This document shows, piece after piece, positions 24,130-37,494 of a stretch of 64,000 bases of DNA (positions are counted from its first letter, which is position 1; each line of letters opens with the position of its first letter). Below the pieces are notes generated by a model that was not told the origin of the DNA, did not search any database, and saw nothing but the letters and a program-made list of their open reading frames with translations. Origin of the DNA: Adiantum capillus-veneris. Its lineage: Eukaryota > Streptophyta > Polypodiopsida > Polypodiales > Pteridaceae. The stretch lies in contig CM043953.1 of assembly GCA_014529385.2 (NCBI GenBank), positions 113,891,049 through 113,955,048 of the forward strand. Reading direction: 5' to 3'. The position numbers were made by a program, and so were the translations under genes.

Positions 24130-26420
24130 GAATCATCATGGAATAGAATTCCACTTACCTTAATATATTGTATCCTATCTCTCCACCCACTTTTCCTGAG
24201 GCCACTAAAGATTTCACGGGTTGTTAATCTGCTTTGTACATTAACTTGAGGTTTTTTCCTTTGTTTGTGGCAAAGCAAAACTCCTATGTTTGGGCCATTG
24301 CATAATTTTTTGGCCAAATTTTACCCAATAGATAGGTGCCAAACATTTCTTAGACCTTGAACCACTCTATTGACCATTAGCCTTTCATTCTCATTGAGGT
24401 AGTACTATGTAGCTAGCTGGTTTGCTTCTTTCCACTTAAGGCTGCTTTTGTTCCAAAATTGAGTTAGATGTATTAATCCTTTATTGTTTATCTTTTTGGC
24501 TATTTCTCTCCAAAAGGACCTTAATAAATCACCTCCAATCTTAGTGATATAGGAGGACTAGTCGGTTATATTCTTGAATTATCCGGTTGTATGCTTTGGC
24601 ACCTCGAATATTAGTGTTCTAGGAAGACTAGTCGGTGATATTCTTGAATTATCTGGCTGTATGCTGTGGCACACTTGTGTATTAGCTCGTCCATGTTGCC
24701 GCCTAATTTGATGTTTGCCCAAGGTGGTGCCAATAACTTGTTGTAAAATCCCACCTCTTTCCATGGGCCCCCTTGGGAGGAGAGCTTTGCCTCGTCCATC
24801 ATATCACATTTCATGATGGCCCAGGCTTATGGCCCAGGCTTGATCCTGGTTCGCTGCCATCGCCACCATAAATTTGGCACATCGAGCCTTTGCATGACTT
24901 GATGTTAGGTTGAGTATCCCAATTCCGACTTGCTCTTTGGGTCTAGTAACCCACTCCCATTCCCTACTTCCATGGTACCGTATCTTTGGATTTTTTTTCC
25001 CTCAAGAAATGTTTCAAAGGTTTCAGGAAATATTTCTAGTTGCACTTGTTCATCCACAAGATTGAGAAGAAGGACAAGTATTGGATCATGAACAGGTTGA
25101 CTACCCTCCCTCTGTTGTGGAAAGGATGAAGCATATACTCCCACCTTTACAATGTGCTCCAAATTTTGTCCATGACCCATTGAAACTTTTGTTTGTTAAA
25201 GATTCCTACCCCTAGTGGGGCCCTGAGGTGGCGAAACACTGTACCTTTATGGACAATTTTTGTCGACCAATTAGTTGGAATGAATGTATCATTCTCTGAA
25301 AGGGAGATCAGCCTCAACTTATCAATGTTTCATTTAGAGCCTAAAGCGATGGCAAACATTTCATTGAACTATCTCAAGTGCCTTTCTGAGAACATGTGGG
25401 GTGGCTTTTAGGAAGAGCACGAAGTCATCAACAATGAGTTTGTCCAAGAGTTGTTTGTCATCCAGGAAAGAGAGGCCTTAGATTTCCCCTTTTTTTGCGC
25501 TTTCCTCAAGCATGGTAGCAACATGATGAGAGCCAATAACAAAGAACATGAGGGCCAACGAGAGCCTTGTTTTGCATGTTTCTAAAGTGTGTATTATTTG
25601 ACACATGCAGGGGCCAAAGCCCAGAGCCTTCATGAATTCTTTTATGTATGACTTGGAGATCCAATCATAAGCTTTGACAAGGTCGAGTTGGATGAGGATA
25701 CATTCTTGTTTGGTGATGTTTTCATATTCTATGTGACCGTTGTTGCAAGAATGTTGTCATATATTTATATTCCTTTAATAAATCTATGTTGGTGGGGAGT
25801 GATCACTTTTCCAAGATTGGCGATAGCCTTAGCGCAATAGCTCTTGCGATGATTTTGTATGCCATTGTCATCGTTGTGATTGGCCACCAGCTGACTGCCA
25901 ATGATTCAATTGGGCACAATATGTACGTTTTGGAATAGGCTTGAAAAAGCCTCTTTTCATAGTAATATTGTGTTACCTCTAAAAGGGCTTTATTTGTCAA
26001 TTGAGTGATGGGGGTTTTCAGGTCATTTAAGAACTCCTTGAAGAATCATGTTGTCATTCCATCCCATTCATCTTTGGTGATTTTTCATTCCAAGCATTCC
26101 AATTCTATAGGTGTTGCAGCTTTTTTGACATTGTTGAGCAGTGAAGCTCTTGCTTCTTTGGTCTCCTTAAGAATGGTCATGTGGGATCTCCTTAGAATGG
26201 TCATCTGGCTGCCCTATGATATTTCTTAAGTGATTAAGCATCAAATGGTGGTCCATTATGTTAGGGTCATGCTCTTCATTCCCTATGTCATTCGTGATTG
26301 TTATGATGGTACCACAAACCTTTGGTTTTAGAGTTCTATAGAAATGCGCTTGATTGGAAGCTTCAAGTTTGAGGTAAATCTCACTAAACAATAACTTACC
26401 TTCCTTACTTCTTTGAGATG
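24130..26420 (-). pseudogene. Non-LTR retrotransposon (LINE) RT remnant
   Basis: The minus strand preserves the LINE RT order over several frames. About 25930-25800 has WPITTMTMAYKIIARAIALR, then PHQHRFIKGI-IYDNILATTV. Near 25440 the catalytic motif is LIVDDFVLF. The C-terminal region follows: GMGVGYStype text and FLEGKKIQRYGTMEVGNG near 25000, AKFMVAMAANQDQAW near 24860, and 24814-24611 downstream. Many stops and frameshifts. No endonuclease domain was recognised, so it is 5' truncated or too decayed. A 70-bp tandem duplication (24541-24680) lies near its 3' end. Confidence 0.75.
24541..24680. repeat. 70-bp tandem duplication in the LINE
   Basis: TTAGTGATATAGGAGGACTA (24541) and TTAGTGTTCTAGGAAGACTA (24611) start two copies that share GACTAGTCGGT and ATTCTTGAATTATC. 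Confidence 0.85.
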
Positions 26421-26500
26421 TTGATCGACAAGATCTACTTTCACTTCAAGCCATCCTTTGTGCTTTGTTTCTCTGGCCATTCCTCCTTGCTTTTTGCAAG

Positions 26501-28018
<1,518 letters not shown>

Positions 28019-30305
28019 CACAAAATGAAATAGCTGAAAGAATGAATTGCACAACTCAAGAGCGAGTTATCTCTATGATTTCTATGGTGAAGCTTACTCC
28101 AAAGTTTTTGGGGGAAGCTGTCATGCCAGTAGTGCACATCATCAACAGATCACCTAGTTCTCCTCGGGGGGTGCACTATGTAATCATGTTAATGTATAAC
28201 GTGAGTTCGAAAGAGGGGTTTTGAAATGCAAAAATTTAAGCAATTTAACAGAGATACATTAAAATAAGGGGGTTTTATATTCAATTTTGGAAAAATATCC
28301 TAAAGTAAGGGGTCATTTTATTCATTCTTACATGTTAAAAGAGGGGTTTTTTTAATACCCCGCGAATGCACATTATATAGGGGGGTATTGAACGGTGAAC
28401 CCCCCGAGTAGTTCTCTTTGAATTTCAAAATTTCATAGGAATTATGGACTGGGAAAACACCAAGCTATGAGCATTTACATGTATTTGGATGTGAGACATA
28501 GGCACCTGTGCCCAAAGAACTTCATCGCAAGTTAGATCCGAGATCACATAAATGCATTTTTATTGGCTATGGTCCTGATGGAGAGATGGGCTATCGTCTC
28601 TGGCACCCAGAATCTCGCAAAGTCATTCTAGCTCACATGTGATTTTTAATGAATAAAAAATGCACAAGAAGCCCATTAAAGAAGTTGAGTACAGTCGCGT
28701 TCGTTTTGAGGATGTAGCCTCCGAACCAACCTAGTTCAGCAATGTCACAGCTAATCCTCAAGTGCAAGATACTTCTGTTGCTTCAGAGAGAGCAGAGTCT
28801 AGCAGTCAGGCACTGAAATGCTCTGTAAGAGTATCACGTGCGCTTGAGCGGTTTGGTCACCGACAGTGGAGAGCCAACCTGCTGCAAAGAAGCTATACAA
28901 ATGGACGATAGCATTAAGTGGGAGCACGCTATGAAATCAGAATACAATTCGATTGTGGCTAATGAGACATGGGATTTGGCTGATTTACCAAAAGGAAAAA
29001 AATGCTTTACCTTGCAAGTCGGTATACAAGAAGAAGTAGACAACGGAAGATCCCGAGCTTAGGTACAAGGCTCATCTAGTTGCCAAGGGTTTCAAGCAAC
29101 AAAAATATGTGGATTTCAATGAGATTTTCTCTCTAGTAGTCAAGATAACTACACTTCGCATTGTGCTTGACTTGGTTGCTATCCATGACATGGAACTTGT
29201 CCAAATGAGGATCACTGCTTATACACAAAGAGGTTGAACGTTGGTTCTTTAATCATCTTGATCTTGTATGTAGATGATATGATTATCGCAAGCAAATCCA
29301 TTAATGAGATTAATCAGTTGAAAAAGATGATAAGCACTCAATTTTCCATGAAAGATTTGGGAAATGCTAATCACTTTCTTGGTATCCGCATCAAGAGAGA
29401 CATGCAATGTGGAATTCTTGAATCATATCAAGAAAAGTACATCCACAAAGTCTTGCAACATTTTAGTATGCAGGGGAGGAAGTCATTAAGTACACTAATG
29501 GAAGCATACTCCAAAATTAGCAAGGAAGATTCTCCCAAGACAATTGCTGAGAAAGAGGAAATGGCGAAAGTGCCATATTCTTCAGCAGTTGGCAATTTGA
29601 TGTACGCTATGGTAGCCACAAGACCAAACATTGTACATGTAGTGGGAGTGCTTAGTAGGTACATGGAAAACACTGGCAAGAAGCATTGGGAAGCAGTGAA
29701 GAAAATCCTCAGATACTTGAAGGGTACAACTAACAATTATTTACCCTTTGAAAATAATGATGCATCTATTGTAGGTTACACGGGTGCGAATAATGTGGGT
29801 TGTGTGGATCGTGGAAGATCTGCATCGGCTATGTGTTCATGTTTGCTAGAGCAGCTATCTCTTGGAGATCATGTCTCCAAGACTGCACGTCTTCATCTAC
29901 CACTGAGGCAGAATATGTTGTTGCGTCTGACGCAAGCAAGGAAGCCATATGGTTAGCTCGTTTAGTGGGAGATTTGGGCATTCACTAGGTTCTAGTACTA
30001 CATTTTGATAGTCAAAGTGCCATTGCTTTGGCAAAGAATCTGGTGTTTCACTCAAAGTCAAAACACATAGAGGTCAGATACCATGTCATACGAGATGCAT
30101 TGGCCGGCAAGTGCATAGAGATTGTCAAGGTTCACACTGACGACAATCTCGCAGATGCTCTCACAAAGAGCCTAGCTTCGGAGCAATTTACACACTGCAT
30201 AGAACTTATGGGTGTAGGATGAAGCCTAGGTGATGCTTCATCAACTTTGTATAGACTAACTATACTGATGCCACTATTGGCCACCATGACCTTCAAGTGG
30301 GAAAT
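28019..30305 (+). pseudogene. Ty1/copia element, 5' truncated (integrase to RNase H)
   Basis: Starts inside integrase (QNEIAERMN..TQERV, PKFLGEAVMPVVHIINRSPSS), is interrupted by a MITE (28163-28408), then resumes with YEHLHVFGCET, CIFIGYGPDGEMGYRLWHPE. RT begins at 28880-29060 (WEHAMKSEYNSIVANETWDL). An internal deletion follows near 29208, because LVQM joins directly to RITAYTQR; compare the minus-strand relative at 62190-62405. RT continues as LYVDDMIIASKS and FSMKDLGNANHFLGIRIKRD (29234-29956). RNase H lies at 29800-30222 (TTEAEYVVASDASKEAIW; HSKSKHIEVRYHVIRD). Frameshifts and stops make it defective. Same family as 61089-64000. Confidence 0.85.
28163..28408. mobile_element. MITE copy 2, 246 bp, 8-bp target duplication
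   Basis: Same family as 19423-19670: identical first 38 bp or so (CTCGGGGGGTGCAC...), the same AT-rich middle (AACAGAGATACATTAAAATA) and the same inverted end. It is flanked by perfect 8-bp duplications TAGTTCTC (28155-28162 and 28409-28416). It sits in the integrase region of the copia element, so it is younger than that element. Confidence 0.87.
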
Positions 30306-30380
30306 TGTTGGGATGTAGGCCAGGTGGCTGTGCGAAACCACCCTTACTTTTTCCACGGCCACCTGGTCTACATACCAACA
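30306..30380. repeat. 75-bp hairpin at the copia 3' LTR start
   Basis: Directly after the polypurine stretch of the copia element, TGTTGGGATGTAGGCCAGG at the left is matched in reverse by CCTGGTCTACATACCAACA at the right (2 mismatches over 23 bp, ending GGTGGC/GCCACC). The loop is pyrimidine-rich. The segment begins TG and ends CA. It could be the opening of the LTR or a small independent inverted-repeat insertion. Confidence 0.7.
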
Positions 30381-31639
30381 TGTTGGGCACCTAGCATACC
30401 ACCTTATTAGGGGAGGTTTTCCACGCTCTCAAGCACCACGACAAGGTTGTCAACCAAAGGGGGATACTAACAACATGGGTAGAGGCAATGTTTGACAAAG
30501 CCAAGATTTGAAAGGTACAATGTAGTGGTCATGTCTTGTCCATTTGAGCTCTCTGTCATAAAGTATTATTTTTCCTACCAAGATACAAGTTCCACAATAA
30601 TTTTCTTTTCTTATCTATTTAGCAATTAAGAATTTTGGTTATTGGTTCTTATAGCAAAGTGTTCACTAGGATTATTTTTTCAAGAATTTGTAGCAAAGTG
30701 CTTCTGTAAGCATACACTCTTTGCTGGATTTTTCTTCTATAGCAAAGTGCTCATCGGGATTTTTCTTTGTAGACTTAGGACCTTAATGATGGATGTCAAT
30801 TTTATGGTTTGCAATAGCCAATTTATGGAGTAAAGTAGTCTAAGCATTTCCAAAGATAGAGGAAAAATTAGCATGTTGCATATTTGGTGCAATGGGACAC
30901 CGAATGCATTTCAATTAAGTAGTGCTTTTGGAAGTTTCCCAAGTACTTTTTATGACATCTAAGAGGTGTGCAAGTACAATGCGTACTCTTTGTTTATGAT
31001 TGTTCTCTTAGCAGTTCTATGATCAATATGTATTCAAGTAAGTATGTATATGAGATAGTATGTCTACAAGAATGTATGTTGTGTCATGAATGTAATGCCT
31101 TGGACAGAGTGCAACCAAGATTCATTCTCAATATATGAGGATGCTACAAGTTATACCTTGATTATATTCATGACCGTATTTGGCTACTCAAATTAGAAGC
31201 AATGTGCAACCAAATGAGCACACAGTTTCAAGCAAAGGGATGTAGGCTTAGTTATTATGCAGCCTTTATTGGGCACATTATAACCTCCCTTAGATTGTGG
31301 AGCTAATAAGTTGTAGGGACCTTCTTTGGGTTAGTATAGTCACTCCCTAGAAGGATCTTCAAAAGTGGGATATGTATTCTTGAGCACACTAATGTTTTCC
31401 CAAGTGGGACCATCTTGAGGTCTATCTTTTCACTTAATAAGTGCTTGTTGATATACATGAGATGAAAAGTATGTAACTTATGATAGCCAAGAATATGCTT
31501 AGGTTCATGCGATTGGGTGGAGGCTCAATTATATGAGTCACAACCTATTGATCGACTACATTATATGATAACTTAGTAGGAAAAGTTTTGGACTTTTTAC
31601 ATTTTTTTTTGGAACGCATAACAATACCTCTTCATCTTC
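30381..31639. other. Gene-free stretch with short repeats
   Basis: No convincing coding sequence. A short imperfect repeat of TAGCAAAGTGCTCA..GGATTTTTCTT type occurs about three times at 30650-30770. It may contain LTR sequence of the flanking copia (left) or gypsy (right) elements; no LTR pair was established. Confidence 0.35.
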
Positions 31640-34600
31640 CGTGAAAGTGACTTGTCGATGTCTTTCATTAGCATATTTCTTGTAACTTCTTGTGCTTGTC
31701 AAACATTTTGACGAGCAATCTTGAGTGCATCCATATGATCTTGGATAAAGTCTTGACTTGCTGATTTTTTTAATGTAGCCAACCCCACCGTAATTGGTGA
31801 CTTGTGCTTTTTAAACATTTTAACGAGCAATCTTGACCACATCCAAATGATCTTGGACAAAGTCTTGACTTGATGAATCTTTTTATGTAGCCAACCCCAC
31901 CATAATTGGTGACCTAGGTTGAAACACATACATAAGCATGAAGGGACTAAATTGAGCAGTAACATGCTTTGCACTAATATAAGAAAGTTCCAAAATAGGG
32001 AGATAATCTTTCCAATTTGATTGCTTTTTGATAACGTAGGCTCGTAACATATCCTATAGCACCTGGTTAACTCGTTCACTTTGATCGTTTTCCTCGGGAG
32101 GATTTGCAATACTAATATTAAGTCGTGTTGCCAATCAGTTAAAGACAACCCTGCAGAAGTGATTGTTAAGCTTAGAATCATGATCACTAACAATATTGCT
32201 AGGCAACCTGTAGAGTCTACAATCACCCATCCAAATCATTACCTTTGTACAGTGGTTGGTAGACCCACAATAAAATCCATAGAGATACTTTCACATTTTC
32301 CATTGCGAATCTCCAAAGGATGCAAGAGACCTCCTGCCTTCACGTGCTTTGCTTTGTTAACTTGACATTTTTTGGCAGTGCAAGACATAGACTTGACCAT
32401 GCCCATGTAAACCTAGCCAATAAACTACCATCGTACGAGTGCATAAGTCTTCTTTATGCATGGGTTCCCTGCACTTGGACTGTCATGACAATCATAAAGA
32501 ATTTGGCACTGAATGTCTACATCCGCCGACAATACACAAGCTCTCCCCTTGTGGAGCATGTCCTCATCTTCAATGGAAAAGTTCTTTCATTTAGAGTTCA
32601 TCACTCAAAAGAGGAGAACCGATTGTGAAGTAAACAAATGTACTACCAACATTCGAATGAGAAGGATCCCCCTTTTTAACATGACTCCACATCTTGGAGT
32701 ATGCATCATCATGCTCACATTTGCCCTTAAGAGATTCCAAAAACTCACTTTAATCCACGTGAATAAAAGAGAGATGATCTAGGCATGAGGGCATCAACTA
32801 CAACATTGTTCCTTTACGATACATGAGCTTGCACCATACTCATGAGGACTCTCATCCCATGTGTGCTTGTGACCCTTCAAGTCAGAGTGTTTTGTAAACC
32901 ATTTGATACATTCATGGTCAAACACAATTTGAAACTGAGTATCATACAAATAGTGTCTCCATTTTTTGAGAGCATACACTATGGCATATAGTTCTCTCTC
33001 ATAAGCTGGATCATTCTCCTGAGCCGATTCCAGTTTTTTTCTCTCAAAAGAAATTGTCCTTTCCTCTTGAAGAAGAACCACTCCAATTACTTGATTGTTG
33101 GCATCTATGTCAAGCACAAAAGGCTATAAGCTACATTGGATTCATGATAGCTATATAGGTATAGTAGCTAGAGCGACCTTAAGTGCTCCAAAAATTTGAT
33201 GTTGAGCATCTTCTTAATTGAATGTTTAGCCCCTGGACTTCAATAGGTTCGTCATATGAACAACAACTTTTGCATAGTTTTTAACAAACTTGCAATAAAA
33301 TCCTACAAATTCTAAGAATAAAAGCCTACAAATGTTTAGCCCCCTGGACTTCAACTGGTTCATCATAGGAACAATAATTTTTGTATAGTTTTTAATAAAA
33401 TTGCACGATAAAATCCTACAAATTCTAAGAAAATTTGCGCTCTTCCAATTTTTTAGGAGGAGGGCAGTTATACAGACGGCTTCATCCGTATGAATGCCTA
33501 CAGTAGAAATTATATGTCCCAAATAGCAAAATTATGTTTTCAAAAAATCATATTTGGACACTTTGGCATTTAATTTGTGTTGCCTAAGGAGATCAAACAC
33601 TTGCCTCACATGTTGTCAGTGCCCATTCTCGGATGCACTATAGATTATAATACCATCAAGAAAAACAATGACAAAGTTTCACAGATATGATTTCAAAACA
33701 CTATCCATGAGTGTCATGAATGTAGCTGGAGATTTGGATAAACTGAAAGGCATAACTGAAAACTCTTAATGTCCAAACCTTGTTCATAATGCAGTTTTAG
33801 GTATATTAGTAAGTCTAATTCTTACTTAATGACATCTAGACCGCGCATCTGTTTTTGTAAAAATGTGGGCATGTGTGAGTTTATCAAACAACTCTTATAC
33901 CCTTGGCAATAGATACTTATTCGTAATAGTAACCGTGTTAAGACCACACTAATCTACGCACATGTGTATACTATCATCGTTTTTATTCACCAATAGAATG
34001 GGGGAAGCCCATGGCAAAGAACTAGGTCAAGTAAATGCCCAATAAACCACATATGCTCTATCCATGTTCATCACCTAAAAATCTAAGGTTGTCTAATACC
34101 CTTGGATCTCAAGAGGTACACTCTTAACCTTAGTATCCCACACTTTAGCATCCTAGCTATTGATCATCTCTACCTTGTAGTGGTGGGAACTAGGTGTCTG
34201 GGGCGGATTGAGATGTTTCACTATCTTATAATTTATAAAATTGTGAGAAGTACCATCATCTACAAGGATTCTCACCCTGTGACCTTGAATGTAGGCTCAT
34301 GTGGGCCGAATGTTGGTTTCCACATAGAGACATTTATACAACACTCATGGACCACTTTAGTACGTGTTACCTATTCATTAGAGTAATGAGGATTCAAGTG
34401 GAAGAAACTGCACCACGTGCCACACTTTTTCCTTACGCTGGGCAACAAACAGGACATTTCTTTTTGCCATGTCCAATTCCCGTACAATTAAAACATAATC
34501 TCTGTTTTTAGCGTTTTCAAATTCCTCAATTGCGAGATACCTCTAGGCCTCTTGGGCTTCTTGGAAACATCAATGGAGGCAAGAACAAATTTTCTTTTAT

Positions 34601-35090
34601 CATGTATTGGATTGATGTTATGAGATGCACATGCATGTGAACTATCAGGCATATGCGTGTTATGCCATGATCTATCATCAGGATTATCATGAACATGTGC
34701 TTGTACTATGGCTTCCTCAAGTTTTTTGGGGTCGTAGGATATAAAGATGCTTCTTAAGCTTAAGAGTTAACCCATGCATAAACCCTCCTACTTCATTGGA
34801 AGTAAATTAAACCTCCAGTTTGAGGATAACATCTTTATAGTGTGATATATGTTGTAGTAGTGTCTAATGCTGCCTCATGGATCACTTATCCAATGATGTC
34901 CAATTCCCATCCTTCTCCTTAGTAGGAAGGAATTCTTTTTGGAACATGTTCAACCCATTTTTGTGGTATGATTCTCTTATCCTTAAGAGACATCCACCAT
35001 TTACATGATTTCCTTCTATTGGCAAGCTAGTCTGCAGTGCCTTGACCACATTTAAACTATGAAAAGATGGTGAATACCTTCCCATTTCCT
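31640..35090 (-). pseudogene. Ty3/gypsy element remnant (gag to integrase)
   Basis: Minus-strand order: retrotransposon gag domain at 35085-34640 (FQKEFLPTKEKDGNW, GGFMHGLTLKLKKHL); CCHC knuckle CFNCTGIGHGKKKC near 34500; decayed protease/RT; RT catalytic block near 33680 reading FVIVFLDGIIIYS, where FLDD is usual; RT thumb at 33522-33226 (FVKNYAKVV); RNase H at 33117-32794 (LDIDANNQVIGVVLLQEE, YERELYAIVYALKKWRHYL); integrase core at 32230-32050 (LPSNIVSDHDSKLNNHF, then QSERVNQVL) and C-terminal block to 31699. Many stops. The RT thumb is tandemly duplicated. Confidence 0.82.
33221..33440. repeat. 110-bp tandem duplication in the gypsy RT thumb
   Basis: AATGTTTAGCCCCTGGACTT-type text starts at 33221 and again at 33331. 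Each copy encodes a diverged FVGFYCKFVKNYAKVVVHM-like stretch on the minus strand. Confidence 0.87.
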
Positions 35091-36240
35091 AATAAAAATT
35101 ATGATCGTATCTTTGTTGTGTTCTTTCTCCTCACCCCAAAAGACTAGTGGTTCCGTGTTTTTCAACGGTTCATCCACCTCGTTTTGAGTGAGAGACGGTT
35201 AGAATTTTAACACTCTAAGCCAAAAAAAATGTTGGGCGGCGCACTTGCAGTGCATTTGGCATAAACTACACAACTAAACTAGATAATTTGGTGACGTTTT
35301 CATTTAGGTGAAAAAAAATTGTTTCTAAGATATTCATGCATAATTGCAATGCTCTAAATTCATGGATGTCAAGCGACTCAATCTAGTAGTCTATGAAAAT
35401 TGTTGTGTGGGGTATTCTCCATGAGTGTATCCTACTATTATGCAGAAATTGTGGACTGAGCAGACGGCATATGTTCAAAATCAAACGTATGATGCATATT
35501 AATGTAAGAATCCATGGTGCAATTGAAACTGTTAATGAAAAAAAAACTACCTTACAATTGTAGTGTGACTATGCACCAATCAAGATAGCCTTGCCCTTAA
35601 TGGCCTTGGATGTTCAATTGTTGTTGGTAGACTAACCTCACAAATAGGACTCCAAGAATCCCTTTGTCGACTACGTAATAACCCCATTTGGTAATTGATG
35701 GCCTCGGAATCCTTTTTGGTGATGGCTTCAAAACTTCTTTGTCAATGACATAATAATCCCCTTTGGTGTTTGATGGCTCTGAAATTCCCAATTTTGGGAG
35801 GGCACCTCTTTGAAGCATTGAAAGCCTCAAATTTTGTGAGGGCACTGCTTTCGTAAGAGTACCACTTTAGTTTGTAAGGGCTTGAAGCTCCAAAAACCTC
35901 AAGGCTCGGAACTTGTAACTTCTCCTAGGTGAGAACCAAGATGTGAACTTAAACCCTTAAGTCCACTCAATTCTTTGGCCAAGGTATGAATACGAAGCTC
36001 CAAAACATGAAGATGGCGGTCAACAACGGAGGAAAAAATGCAGACAAAGATGGAGAAAGGTGACAAGCTTGACAACGTTAGATGCAAAGATGAATTTGTC
36101 GTAGCTCTCCCTTGTGCACCCAACAAGCCCACCCTTGCACTCTATGGTGTATGCCGATTGTGGCTTATGTGTGTGCAAGGGATTGTGCCCACGACGCTTC
36201 GAAGCACCTCAACCACATACCCTCCAACATTGGCACACTT
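35091..36240 (-). other. Leader / gag N-terminal region of the gypsy element
   Basis: Minus-strand open stretches upstream of the gag domain: 36132-35899 contains a heptad-like segment (VVDRHLHVLELRIHTLAKEL), consistent with a coiled-coil at a gag N-terminus. 35845-35597 contains two imperfect repeats (NTKGDYYVIDKEVL / ITKWGYYVVDKGIL). Broken by stops. Assignment to the gypsy element rests on position and strand. Confidence 0.4.
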
Positions 36241-36291
36241 TAAATGCAATCATGGAATTTTTAATTTTGCAACAAATTTTTGTTGCATAGA

Positions 36292-36490
36292 ATACCTCTT
36301 AGATACCATCTACATCTATGCTATTATGAGGTTTCATGATACCTCTTGGATACCATCTACATCTATGCTACTATGAGGTTTCATGATCTCTTCATGTGTA
36401 TGGACATACATACATGGTAGTGTTTGCCTTTTGAATTGAGCATTTGAAAGCACTGGATTGTGAATTGAGCATTTGAAAGCACTGGAGTGC
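36292..36490. repeat. Two short tandem duplications
   Basis: A 47-bp unit (ATACCTCTTAGATACCATCT...) at 36292 is repeated at 36339. A 30-bp unit (TGAATTGAGCATTTGAAAGC) near 36434 is repeated near 36464. Non-coding. Confidence 0.85.
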
Positions 36491-36959
36491 TTTATGAGGA
36501 AATTTACATGCTTTATTTTAGAAGGTTTTGTTGTGGAGGCAAAGAGAATTTGATGTGTAGGCTTAAGAGAAGCCTTTATAATATCTTATTTTTGCATTTA
36601 GAAGTCCAGGTGAATGGAACTTGGATATCTTGGTCGGTTCAGACTCCAAGGGACAAGAGCATGGCTATAGTGTCCAAAACTCCCAAGGCATCAAAATAAT
36701 GGATGAAGTAGTTTTGGGGTAGCTTTCTTGGGATACAACTTACAAGGTCCAAATCACAGAAAAGGCACACCAGTGAGCAAGATTCAGAGAAGTGCTCTCA
36801 TACACAGATAGCCTATAGGGGTAGTGCGGGCCCGTGATGCCATGTTTTGGGTGCTCACAGCCAGCTTGTAATCTTTGTATTTACTCTCGCTCGCCTGCTC
36901 CACCATTTTGACTGTGGGTTTCTTGTCGGTGCTTCCACTTATACAGCTCACGTATCAAC

Positions 36960-37145
36960 CCTTTGCACACGCACCCACTGCGCTCCGCCCCAACGTCTCG
37001 CGTCTTCTGGGCTAGGCCCATCCTTCCCCTCCATCGCCACCTCTGCTGGTAAGATCTTTCACCCTTACTTTCTTCGTCAGCTCTCCATGGATTCTTGCGT
37101 TTCTGCGTGTTCCGCATCTCTTCTGCATTTCATCTGCCGCTAAAG
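36960..37145 (+). other. Probable 5' UTR exon of the PMT gene
   Basis: GC- and pyrimidine-rich stretch ending in a donor-like AAAG|GTAAAG at 37145/37146. The matching acceptor (TTGTATCTCTAG) ends at 37488, six bases before the ATG of the methyltransferase. A 5' UTR intron of about 340 bp is inferred. The transcription start was not located. Confidence 0.4.
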
Positions 37146-37494
37146 GTAAAGCCCATTGTGTGCCATTTTGCGATGGGTGCACCTGACTCTTTTCTTCGTC
37201 GTCGTTGTAGTACTCATCTCCGATCTTGCCATACCTAGCATTTTCTGAGTGGCGAGCTCGATTTCTCTTTTTTGTTCTTGAGTCCAATGATCGACTCATG
37301 GACGCATGAGCGGGTTACTGGCATATTTTCTGAACATAGGAACTCCATGCATACGATGATACTTTGCCGCAGTTTGTACGCTAACTTGCATTCATAAGCA
37401 AAGCTTATCTACAAAACAATTCAACTTACAGAAACGTTAACCTCTCTTCTTTCTCACTAAGTGTATTTCCTTTGCCTTGTATCTCTAGGCCCTG

